This document shows positions 24,081-31,986 of a stretch of DNA of 34,110 bases, one piece after another. The position numbers and the translations under genes were made by a program. The notes beneath the pieces were generated by a model. It had not been told where the DNA came from and did no database searches. It saw nothing but the letters and a program-made list of their open reading frames with translations. Source of the DNA: Candidatus Gastranaerophilales bacterium (GTDB lineage: Bacteria; Cyanobacteriota; Vampirovibrionia; Gastranaerophilales; Gastranaerophilaceae); NCBI GenBank assembly GCA_944325175.1, contig CALUYZ010000022.1, positions 1 through 34,110 on the forward strand, in the 5' to 3' direction. Position 1 is the stretch's first letter, and the number at the start of each line of letters is the position of its first letter.

Positions 24081-24827
24081 ATGGGCGAAATTAAAGCAAT
24101 TAAAGATTATCAAATTGTTGTTTTTGGCATTATTATTGCGCTTGGGGCAATTTTTTCAACGGCAATTTTTACAAAAAGTATTATTAAATATCAAAAACTG
24201 CAAAACCAAACAATTTCAACAACAGGTTCTGCAAGCAAATCGGTTAAATCTGACTTTGCTACAATTACAATAAATTACAGGCTTAATTCTCCAACGATAA
24301 AAGACGGATACCAAAAAATGACTGCTGACGCTCAAAAAATTAAAGAATTTCTTGTTAAAAAAGGAATTGATGAGAAAGATATAAAAGTCGGACAAATTTC
24401 AAATTATGAGGTTAATAAAAGAGTTGGAAATTACACAACAAATGAAGTTGATTTTTATAAATTTAATTCATACGTAAAAGCAAGTTCAAAAAATGTTGAT
24501 TTAATAACCGATATTTCAAATTCAACCGTAGAACTTGTTAATATGAACATTGAAACAGGCTATAACAATGTTGAATACTTAGTTTCAAATTTAGATGACA
24601 TTAAAATTGAAATGGTTGGAAAAGCTACACAAAATGCAAAACAAAGGGCAGAATCAATGGTTAAATCAACCGGCGATAAAATAGGTTCTCTCAATTCTGC
24701 TAAAATGGGTGTTTTTCAAATAGTGCCTGCAAATTCTACAGAAGTTACAGATTATGGCATAAATGATACAACTTCGCCCGAAAAAAATGTTATTGCGGTT
24801 GTAAATGCAACTTTTACGGTTAAATAG
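24081..24827 (+). CDS. SIMPL-domain (DUF541) membrane-anchored protein
   Basis: The 248-residue protein has one N-terminal membrane helix (about 9-31) followed by a SIMPL domain. The domain starts TISTTGSASKSVKSDFATI, the typical opening strand of DUF541 proteins, and continues through paired alternating segments to the end. Relatives such as E. coli YggE are periplasmic or membrane-attached, form large assemblies and are linked to oxidative stress tolerance, but their biochemical role is unclear. The start at 24081 follows AAGGAG by 8 bases; an in-frame upstream ATG at 24045 overlaps the -10 box and is rejected. The gene is monocistronic and converges on the XRE gene, with a shared terminator. 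Confidence 0.88.
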   Translation: MGEIKAIKDYQIVVFGIIIALGAIFSTAIFTKSIIKYQKLQNQTISTTGSASKSVKSDFATITINYRLNSPTIKDGYQKMTADAQKIKEFLVKKGIDEKDIKVGQISNYEVNKRVGNYTTNEVDFYKFNSYVKASSKNVDLITDISNSTVELVNMNIETGYNNVEYLVSNLDDIKIEMVGKATQNAKQRAESMVKSTGDKIGSLNSAKMGVFQIVPANSTEVTDYGINDTTSPEKNVIAVVNATFTVK

Positions 24828-24845
24828 ATTTTAATTTGAATTTAA

Positions 24846-24870
24846 AAAGCCGCTTTTTTAAAGCGGCTTT
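24846..24870. terminator. Bidirectional terminator between convergent genes
   Basis: AAAGCCGCTTT (24846-24856) pairs with AAAGCGGCTTT (24860-24870) around TTT. It lies between the SIMPL stop and the XRE gene stop. Confidence 0.88.
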
Positions 24871-24874
24871 ATTA

Positions 24875-25327
24875 TTATGAATGTAATTGAAAAGGGCATT
24901 TTGTGCAGCGGGCTTTGGGGTGAAGAATTAAATTGTCCTCTAAGTCGTACAATTTTGCAATTCTTGTGATTAATTTTGAACCGCAAACAGGGCAAATAGC
25001 CACAAAATTAGGGTTATTTTGATTATTTAAAATATCTTCTTTTAATTTTTCAACCATTTCTTTTGATGTTGTTTCAAGGCTTTCGCTTTTTTCATAAAGC
25101 TTAATTTCATCTAAAGAAACTTTTAGTCCTTTTGCTAATTTTTGCCTTATTGTTGTTGGCAAAAAAGTTTCTAAGCCCTGTTCTATGTTTGAAATAACAT
25201 CTTCTGATAAGTTGCATTTTTTAGATAAACCGCTAACGGATAACCCCAATTTTTCCCTTTCATTAAAAACAAACTGGGCAAGGTTATCATATTTTCTGCC
25301 GTTTTTTTTCAAATGCTCATAAACCAT
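24875..25327 (-). CDS. XRE-family HTH protein with C-terminal zinc ribbon
   Basis: The 150-residue protein has a Cro/CI-type helix-turn-helix at about 18-75. The recognition region reads LSVSGLSKKCNLSEDVISNI, followed by LAKGLKVSLDEI. A charged linker leads to a zinc ribbon with CPVC (112-115) and CTKC (141-144). The likely role is DNA binding, with a zinc-stabilised module for dimerisation or partner binding. It begins 3 bases after the secF stop, so it is almost surely cotranscribed with secDF. That is an unusual partner and may mean it regulates export or its own operon. No target site is identified. Confidence 0.85.
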   Translation of the reverse strand: MVYEHLKKNGRKYDNLAQFVFNEREKLGLSVSGLSKKCNLSEDVISNIEQGLETFLPTTIRQKLAKGLKVSLDEIKLYEKSESLETTSKEMVEKLKEDILNNQNNPNFVAICPVCGSKLITRIAKLYDLEDNLILHPKARCTKCPFQLHS

Positions 25328-25330
25328 AAT

Positions 25331-26311
25331 TTATGCCTTAGCGTGCTCTTTGTCCCAAGCTAAAAGAACACTTGCAAAGAAGATGCTTGAATAAGTACCA
25401 ACAATAATACCTAAAATCATTGCAAGAACGAATTCTTTTGTTGTGGCGCCGCCGAAGAAATAAAGCGCCAATAAGGTGATTAAAGTTGTTAAGGATGTAT
25501 TTATACTTCTTGCTAAGGTTTGGTTAACAGAAGCGTTTATAATTTCATCCGATGTATATTTTTTAGCTAAGAATCTGTTATTTTCTCTGATTCTATCAAA
25601 TACAACGATTGTATCGTGAACAGAAAACCCGATAACGGTCAAAACTGCCGTTATAAACAAGCTATCAATATACCAATCAAAGAAAATGCCCATTATTGCA
25701 AAAAAGCCTATAACAAAAAGCGCATCGTGAGCCAAAGTTAAAAGGGTGATAAAAGCATAATCCGATTGGAACCTGAATGAAATGTAAACAACAATGCCTA
25801 AAAATGCAAGGCAAAGCGCCGCAAGTGAATTTTTTAACAGCTCAAAACCAAGAGAAGGTCCGATTGAATTTGTTTGAACCAAGGCTGAATCTTTAACAAC
25901 ACTGCCTACAATGTTTGTTACTTTTTCAATTTCGGCGCCTTTAGTGTCACCTAAAAATGAAGTTTTAACGGAAATTATATTTTTGGGCGCATCTTTTGTA
26001 TTATCAGCCTGAATTGAATTGTTTTGAATTAATTGAGCGATTGGCGTTTGAAAACCTTCTTTAACAAGGTTTTTTCTTATATTTTCAATATCATCAATCG
26101 AAACTTCATCGGGTGTTGAATATTGTAAAATTGTACCGCCTGTATAATCAATGCCCAATTTAACCGGCGCATGGTTTGGTTGTGTCATCATTAAATAACC
26201 TATTGCAATAATGCAAGGTATTAAAAGAATTGCGCTTATTAAAAGCCATAAGGGTCTGTATTTTACAACATCTATTATATTTTTATGTTTCATTAAATCG
26301 GGATTTGCCAT
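25331..26311 (-). CDS. secF: Protein translocase subunit SecF
   Basis: SecF pairs with SecD to pull proteins across the inner membrane from the periplasmic side, using the proton gradient. The 326 residues show an N-terminal membrane helix, the GIDYTGGTILQYS strand that starts the periplasmic domain, and five C-terminal helices. The conserved IGFSVHDTIVVFDRIREN segment marks the proton-path region. AGGAG lies 9 bases before the ATG. It follows secD by 40 bases and precedes the XRE gene by 3. Length and motifs are normal for a separate SecF. Confidence 0.97.
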   Translation of the reverse strand: MANPDLMKHKNIIDVVKYRPLWLLISAILLIPCIIAIGYLMMTQPNHAPVKLGIDYTGGTILQYSTPDEVSIDDIENIRKNLVKEGFQTPIAQLIQNNSIQADNTKDAPKNIISVKTSFLGDTKGAEIEKVTNIVGSVVKDSALVQTNSIGPSLGFELLKNSLAALCLAFLGIVVYISFRFQSDYAFITLLTLAHDALFVIGFFAIMGIFFDWYIDSLFITAVLTVIGFSVHDTIVVFDRIRENNRFLAKKYTSDEIINASVNQTLARSINTSLTTLITLLALYFFGGATTKEFVLAMILGIIVGTYSSIFFASVLLAWDKEHAKA

Positions 26312-26351
26312 TTTATTTTACTCCTATTAAATTCATTTTTTAAAAAAGCCG

Positions 26352-27662
26352 TTAATTCAAAACACCGAATTTTGCTTTTTCTTTTCTTGTTTCAACTGCA
26401 GTATATGATTTATTGATGTCGGATTCTTTCAAACCGAACAATGCAGGATGTTTTAATTCGCCCGTGCCAAAGACAAGGTGCATTAAGTTCTTTGTAACCG
26501 TTATAGCTGAAAACATACTAACTAAAACACCTATTGCAAGAGTAAGAGCAAACCCTTTAACTGTTCCTGTGCCTAATAAATAAAGAATTAAGCAAGTTAT
26601 AATTGTTGACATGTTTGAATCAAAAATACTTGTAAATGCTCTGTCGAAACCTGAGTTAATTGCCGTAAACAGGCTTCTTCCCGTTTTTAGTTCTTCTTTT
26701 GTACGTTCAAAAATTAATATATTGGCATCAACTGCCATGCCTATACTTAAAATAAAGCCTGCAATACCTGCCAGAGTTAATGTAACAGGAATTATTTTAA
26801 ATATTGCAAAAACAATAACTGAATATACACATAATGCAATGCTTGCAATAACGCCGGGGACTCTATAGTAGAAAATCATAAATAACATTACGAGCGAAAT
26901 GCCAATTAAACCCGCAAATTTTGATTTTTGAATACTGTCAGCACCAAGAGAAGGACCAACTGAATTTTCTTCAATAATATTTGCACCAACAGGCAAAGCG
27001 CCTGCATTTAAAAGGTCTACCATATTTTTAACTTCGCTGTATTCAAAGCCGCCGTCAGCTCCGCCTGAAATTTGCGCTCTGCCGCCAACAATTTCTTCAT
27101 TTATCCTTGGAGCCGACTGCAATTTTCCGTTAAAAAATATTGCCATTGGCTTTCCAACAAGCCTTCTTGTTAAATCGGCAAATTTTTTGGCACCTTCAGC
27201 GTTAAATTCAAGTGAAACAATCCATTCGCCCGTTGCAGATGTGCTTGCAGAGGCTTTTTTAAGGTCTTTACCCGTTAAACCGGTTGGCAGCCATTCTTGA
27301 TAGCCGTCTATTGTTTTTCCGGGTTCTTTAAATTCTAATTGTGCTGTTTCGCCTAAAAATTCTTTTGCTTTTTTAGTATCTGTTATATTTGGAATTTCAA
27401 CCATTAATCTTTTATCGCCGACTTTTTGGACAACCGTTTCGCCAACGCCCAATGCGTTAATTCTGTTTTCGATTGCATATTGCAAACTGTCCATAACATC
27501 AGGGGTTATTTTCTTAACATCAGATGAAGGCACCGCCTCTAAAACAAGCCTTGCGCCGCCAACTAAATCCAGCCCCAAAGAAGCGGGTTTAAAGTGAATA
27601 ACAGCGATTGACGCTATTGTAATTGCCACTATAATCCAAAATAATATAATTTTGTTTTTCAT
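26352..27662 (-). CDS. secD: Protein translocase subunit SecD
   Basis: SecD is the larger partner of SecF. The 436-residue protein has an N-terminal helix, GLDLVGGARLVLEA at the start of the P1 head, a periplasmic domain to about residue 245 and a C-terminal bundle. The bundle carries SIGMAVDANILIFERTKEEL, the proton-coupling motif of the family. It is shorter than E. coli SecD (about 615), as in many non-proteobacterial SecDs with a reduced periplasmic insert. GGAGG lies 13 bases before the ATG, a rather long spacing. The leader upstream contains a hairpin and a possible short reading frame. No yajC precedes it. Confidence 0.96.
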   Translation of the reverse strand: MKNKIILFWIIVAITIASIAVIHFKPASLGLDLVGGARLVLEAVPSSDVKKITPDVMDSLQYAIENRINALGVGETVVQKVGDKRLMVEIPNITDTKKAKEFLGETAQLEFKEPGKTIDGYQEWLPTGLTGKDLKKASASTSATGEWIVSLEFNAEGAKKFADLTRRLVGKPMAIFFNGKLQSAPRINEEIVGGRAQISGGADGGFEYSEVKNMVDLLNAGALPVGANIIEENSVGPSLGADSIQKSKFAGLIGISLVMLFMIFYYRVPGVIASIALCVYSVIVFAIFKIIPVTLTLAGIAGFILSIGMAVDANILIFERTKEELKTGRSLFTAINSGFDRAFTSIFDSNMSTIITCLILYLLGTGTVKGFALTLAIGVLVSMFSAITVTKNLMHLVFGTGELKHPALFGLKESDINKSYTAVETRKEKAKFGVLN

Positions 27663-28143
27663 AATGAGTTAAAATCCTCCAAAAAGTCTTTTTTCTTATT
27701 CTATCAAAAAAATAAAAATAAGGTTAAAAAATAAAACACTGCCTAATTGGATATATCCCTTTTAGAAGCAGTGTTAAATTTTTCCTCTTTTCCCAATAAA
27801 GCCTAAATAGCCATTCAAATTTAAAAACTTTTTTTTGTTGTTAATAATCTTAATTCAATTTCCTTCTCTAACTTCTCTCTATCCTATTAAACTTGGCAAT
27901 ATATGCGACATTACAGGATAATTAATTGCCATCACTCCTTTCTGATTTCATATACTAATAAACATCAATTTTTGGTTTCTATCAAGTAAAAAACTATTAA
28001 AAAATTTTTACATTTGACCATGCCCTTTAAATTTATTAACTAAACCCATTTTTAAAAAACTTAATGAAAATTTTTTAACATTAAATTATTAATAGACTGA
28101 AAATAGGATGTATTAGGCTTTTTCACTTGTTAATATTTACTAT
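27663..28143. other. 481-base divergent spacer between secD and the amidase gene
   Basis: The secD side holds a hairpin AACACTGC (27735-27742)/GCAGTGTT (27768-27775), which on the minus strand is followed by TTTATTTTTT. Inside its loop lies the palindrome GGATATATCC. Farther upstream is a 17-codon frame (27879-27932, minus) whose ATG comes 2 bases after AAAGGAG. This could be a secDF leader with an attenuator or a small RNA. The rest is AT-rich and featureless up to the amidase promoter. Confidence 0.4.
28131..28136 (+). promoter_or_regulatory. -10 box of a leaderless amidase gene
   Basis: TAATAT ends 7 bases before the ATG at 28144, and no ribosome site is present. A -35 box is not convincing. 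Confidence 0.45.
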
Positions 28144-30027
28144 ATGAAGAGTTTTATAAATAAATTTTTACTGTTAATAACATTTTTTATGTTAACGGTC
28201 TTAAATGCTTTTGCGCTTGAGCCTGTTAAAATTAACGGTCTTATTTTTGATAACTCTGATAATTTAATTTTTTTAGATACTAAAGGAACAATAGATAATT
28301 CCGTAACTTTTTCAAAAGGAACTTTAAAAGAGCCTGATAGAATTTATCTTGATATTAATAATGCAATTTTAACAACACCAAAAAAGACATATACTGCAAA
28401 ATATTCAGGCTTTAACAATATAAAAGTTTCGCAATTTACACTTGAGCCTAAAACCGTTCGAATTGTTTTTGAATATAATAAAAAGCTTGATGTTAATTCT
28501 TTTAAAGTTTTAAAAACAAAAGATTCAATTTTTATAAAAACAAATAAAACTCTTGTTCAAAATTCAAGCCTAAAAACGGTTTATTCAAATTCAAAAGCAT
28601 CGGAGAGAAAAACTTTTTTTGAAGGCTCGACATTTGAAGAACTTTTGGCATCAACTTTAACTCCAAATGAAATTTTAATAAGTTCAAACCCTCAAAATGA
28701 GATATTAAAAGAACTGCAAATAATTAATAAAGATGAACAACCTAAAACTAATTCAAAATTTTATATAGATTCAATTACAAAAACAAACAAAGGAATTTTA
28801 ATAAACGGGCTTGGCAAATTAAGCATTATTCCGCCTTTTGAACTAATAGAACCTGATAGACTTGTTATAGATTTTGATGATACCGTTGTAAACCCTGAAT
28901 TAAGAAATAAAACGTATAAAATAACAGAAACAGAAACAATAAAATTTGGGCAAAACAGCCAAAGTATTGCAAGAATTGTTATTCAAGGCATAGGCGCTAA
29001 AAACTACAGAGGAATAGTTTCCCCCGATTCAAAAAGTTTATATTTAACAGATAGAAAAAACATCATAGAAACAAAAATGGCAGATGTTAATTCTAACCTT
29101 ATAAATACAAGTTTTTCAGATTCAAACGGAATTAAAACAGCAACAATTAATTTTTCTGATTCCGTTGCATTTAATGTTTTTGAAGAAAATTCAAACCTTT
29201 ATATTGATATAAACAACCTTAATTTATATCAAGACAGTTTATTGGAACCATTAAAAAAGGGCTTTTTAAATTTTCAAACGGTAAGAATTGCATCAGATAA
29301 ACTAAGGCTTATATTTCCAAACATTTCAAAGTCATCATTTAGTGTTAAAACAGACCCTGATAATACTGTTTTAAGAATTTATGTTAAAAATGCAGTTCAA
29401 AAACCCGTCCAAAAAACTACCCCAAAAGCTGTTTTGGTGCCTACACAAACGGTTATTGAAAAGAAACCTGCACAAATTTCAAACTATTTCACGGTTGTAA
29501 TAGACCCGGGGCATGGCGGAAGCGATGTTGGGGCTACAAGAAACAATATCCATGAAAAAGATATAACTCTTAAAATTTCAAAAATGGTTGAAAAAAATCT
29601 AAAAGAAAAAAATGTAAAAGTTTATATGGTAAGAAATACCGATAAAACCGTTTCTTTAGCAGAAAGATGCGAATTTTCAAATGAAAAGAAACCAAACCTT
29701 TTTGTTTCAATCCATGTTAATTCAAGTACAAATGAAGATATTGTAGGGGTTGAAACCCACTGGTATAAGGAAGATAGCAGACAATATGCAGAATTTGTCC
29801 ACAAGGAAATGCAAAAGAAAATTAAAAAGTGGAACACGGTTGATAGAGGTTTGTTTAATTCTAAATTTTATGTTATAAATCATACAGACGCTCCTGCAAT
29901 TCTTTGTGAAATAGGGTTTATTTCAAATAAAGACGAAAGAGATGAAATAATAAAAACTAAGCGCCAAGAAGAAATAGCGGAAGCCATCGCAAACGGTATT
30001 TATAACTACTTGAAAGCAAAAAAATGA
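28144..30027 (+). CDS. N-acetylmuramoyl-L-alanine amidase with AMIN domains (AmiC-like)
   Basis: This periplasmic enzyme cuts the bond between N-acetylmuramic acid and L-alanine in peptidoglycan during daughter-cell separation. The 627 residues start with a signal peptide (1-24, ending NAFA). One or two AMIN-like beta domains follow (about 25-150 and 195-420), with a Lys/Pro/Thr linker near 420-440. The catalytic Amidase_3 domain runs from about 450 to the end. Zinc and catalytic residues are complete: His457 (DPGHGG), Glu471, His524 (SIHVNS) and Glu589 (CEIGF). AMIN domains direct such amidases to septal peptidoglycan. The M23 EnvC-like protein at 12828 is a plausible functional partner. murI overlaps its stop by 4 bases, so the two are coupled. 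Confidence 0.95.
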   Translation: MKSFINKFLLLITFFMLTVLNAFALEPVKINGLIFDNSDNLIFLDTKGTIDNSVTFSKGTLKEPDRIYLDINNAILTTPKKTYTAKYSGFNNIKVSQFTLEPKTVRIVFEYNKKLDVNSFKVLKTKDSIFIKTNKTLVQNSSLKTVYSNSKASERKTFFEGSTFEELLASTLTPNEILISSNPQNEILKELQIINKDEQPKTNSKFYIDSITKTNKGILINGLGKLSIIPPFELIEPDRLVIDFDDTVVNPELRNKTYKITETETIKFGQNSQSIARIVIQGIGAKNYRGIVSPDSKSLYLTDRKNIIETKMADVNSNLINTSFSDSNGIKTATINFSDSVAFNVFEENSNLYIDINNLNLYQDSLLEPLKKGFLNFQTVRIASDKLRLIFPNISKSSFSVKTDPDNTVLRIYVKNAVQKPVQKTTPKAVLVPTQTVIEKKPAQISNYFTVVIDPGHGGSDVGATRNNIHEKDITLKISKMVEKNLKEKNVKVYMVRNTDKTVSLAERCEFSNEKKPNLFVSIHVNSSTNEDIVGVETHWYKEDSRQYAEFVHKEMQKKIKKWNTVDRGLFNSKFYVINHTDAPAILCEIGFISNKDERDEIIKTKRQEEIAEAIANGIYNYLKAKK

Positions 30028-30803
30028 AAAATGATGAATTGACAGGCGTATTTGACTCTGGCGTTGGGGGCTTGAGCATTTTAAAAGAATTAATCCCCTA
30101 TGGCGGCCATTACCTTTATTTTGGCGACACAAAAAACCTTCCCTACGGCAATAAAACCAAAGAAGAAATAATTAATTTTACAAGAGATATAATAAAATTT
30201 TTCATAAATAAGGGTGCTAAAAAAGTTATTATGGCATGCAACACAAGCTCTGCCCTTGCTTATGAAACATTAAACATTGAATTTAGCCATAAAATTAAAA
30301 TATACCCCTTAATTCAAACGGTTGCCCCATACATTGCAAAAGAAAGCGATGTTATAGGCGTTATGGCAACAGAAGGCACCGTTAAAAGCCAAACTTATAC
30401 AAAAGAAATTAAAAAGGTTAACCCTGATATAAAAGTTTATGAACTTGCTTGCCCTGATTTTGTAAAAATTGTTGAAAACGGTTTATATAATGAAAAAGAA
30501 AGTGTAAGCTACATTAAAGAACACCTTGATATTTTACTTAATAAAGGCTGTAAAAAAATTGTTTTAGGCTGCACCCACTACCCTTATTTATTGCCAATTT
30601 TAACCAAATGGGCAGATGAAAAAACTTTTATAAACCCTGCATTATATATGACAAACCTTGTTAAAAACAATTTTTATAATGGTTCCTCTAAAGTTGAATT
30701 TTTTGTTTCATCATCTCCTGAAAAATTCAGAAAAAATGCCTCTTTATTTATGGAAATTAAAGAAGGGGTTGAACTTGTTGAAAATAAAATGTGTGAGGTT
30801 TAG
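30024..30803 (+). CDS. murI: Glutamate racemase
   Basis: MurI makes D-glutamate for peptidoglycan precursors in the cytoplasm. The 259 residues have GVFDSGVGGLS (8-18, with Asp11), YFGDTKNLPYG (32-42), and the two catalytic cysteines in MACNTSS (Cys72) and LGCTHYP (Cys183). Its ATG overlaps the amidase stop as ATGA, a sign of translational coupling between cell-wall cutting and precursor supply. The 3' end overlaps the convergent dxr gene by 4 bases, so no intergenic terminator fits there. Confidence 0.97.
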   Translation: MKNDELTGVFDSGVGGLSILKELIPYGGHYLYFGDTKNLPYGNKTKEEIINFTRDIIKFFINKGAKKVIMACNTSSALAYETLNIEFSHKIKIYPLIQTVAPYIAKESDVIGVMATEGTVKSQTYTKEIKKVNPDIKVYELACPDFVKIVENGLYNEKESVSYIKEHLDILLNKGCKKIVLGCTHYPYLLPILTKWADEKTFINPALYMTNLVKNNFYNGSSKVEFFVSSSPEKFRKNASLFMEIKEGVELVENKMCEV

Positions 30804-31942
30804 TTATAATTTTTTGCAAATTCCCTTGCAATTTTATCTGCTTCAAAAATATCATCTAAAGTGGGGTTTTTAATTTCAACTGCCTTGTTAAGCGCTTTTT
30901 CAACAATATCTATAATGCCTTTTATGTTAATTTCTCCTTTTAAAAATTTATAAACGGCAACTTCGTTTGCAGCGTTTAATGCGGCGGGGTAAATTCCCCC
31001 TTTTAAGCCCGCTTCGTATGCAATTTTCAGACAAGGAAATTTTTCATAATCAGGTGGGCTAAAGGTTAAATTTTTATCAAAAAAGCTGAAACTGTTTGAT
31101 TTTATTCCCCTTTTTCTATCAGGGTACGTTAGAGCGTATTGAATAGGTATATGCATTGAAGGGTTTCCAATTTGAGCTATAACGGAACCGTCTGCCATTT
31201 CTATTGCAGAATGAATGATAGATTCAGGGTGAATTACAACTTTAATTTTATTATATGGAATATTAAAAAGGTGGTGCGCTTCAATAACTTCTAAACCTTT
31301 ATTCATCAGGGTGGAAGAATCTATTGTAATTTTTTTGCCCATATTCCAATTAGGGTGTTTCAAGGCATCTATTGCTTTTGCCTGTTCAATTTCTTTTGTT
31401 GTTTTATTTAAAAATGGGCCGCCTGAGGCTGTTATTAAAATGTTATCTATAAGGTGAAAATCGCCCCCTGAAGATTGCAAAATAGCAGAATGTTCTGAAT
31501 CTACGGGCAAAATTTTAACCCCTTTTTCTTTTGCATTTTTCATAACAATATCCCCTGCCATAACAAGCGTTTCTTTGTTTGCAAGGGCAATATCAATGTT
31601 TTTATTTATAGCGGCAAGCGTTGGTTTTAGGGCTATTGTGCCTGTTGTTGCCGTTAATAAAATGTCTGTATTATTTGTTGAAAATTCAATTAAATCACTT
31701 TCGCCTGTTGAAATTTCAAGCTTTGGAAATTCTTTTTTTAATTTTTTGTAAGCTTCAAAATCATTTATATGAACTTTTTTAGGGTTAAATTTTTTAATTT
31801 GAGGAATAAACTTTTCAAGGTTAGAATTGCAACATAACCCTTCAACAACAAAATCCTCTTTATTTTCAATATTCTCTAAAACCTCTAAGGTTTGGGTTCC
31901 AATAGAACCTGTTGACCCTAAAATTGTAATTCTTTTTTTCAT
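30800..31942 (-). CDS. dxr: 1-deoxy-D-xylulose 5-phosphate reductoisomerase
   Basis: Dxr converts DXP to MEP with NADPH, the second step of the non-mevalonate isoprenoid pathway that supplies undecaprenyl carriers and quinones. The 380-residue length is normal. Motifs are GSTGSIGTQTLEVL (9-22, NADPH binding), PVDSEHSAILQ (metal and substrate binding), TASGGPF, the MNKGLEVIEAHHLF flexible loop and IHPESIIHSAIEM. The ATG is 6 bases after a TAAAAT -10-like box with no ribosome site, so its transcript may be leaderless. It is divergent from the helicase across only 44 bases and convergent with murI. Confidence 0.97.
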   Translation of the reverse strand: MKKRITILGSTGSIGTQTLEVLENIENKEDFVVEGLCCNSNLEKFIPQIKKFNPKKVHINDFEAYKKLKKEFPKLEISTGESDLIEFSTNNTDILLTATTGTIALKPTLAAINKNIDIALANKETLVMAGDIVMKNAKEKGVKILPVDSEHSAILQSSGGDFHLIDNILITASGGPFLNKTTKEIEQAKAIDALKHPNWNMGKKITIDSSTLMNKGLEVIEAHHLFNIPYNKIKVVIHPESIIHSAIEMADGSVIAQIGNPSMHIPIQYALTYPDRKRGIKSNSFSFFDKNLTFSPPDYEKFPCLKIAYEAGLKGGIYPAALNAANEVAVYKFLKGEINIKGIIDIVEKALNKAVEIKNPTLDDIFEADKIAREFAKNYN

Positions 31943-31986
31943 ATAACTATTTTAATATAAATAAATTTAATGATAAAATAAATAAT
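31943..31986. promoter_or_regulatory. Compact divergent promoter region
   Basis: The 44-base spacer is nearly pure A+T. TAAAAT on the minus strand (31949-31954) lies 6 bases from the dxr start. TAAAAT on the plus strand (31974-31979) lies 7 bases from the helicase start. The two promoters must overlap, and neither gene has a ribosome site. Confidence 0.5.
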
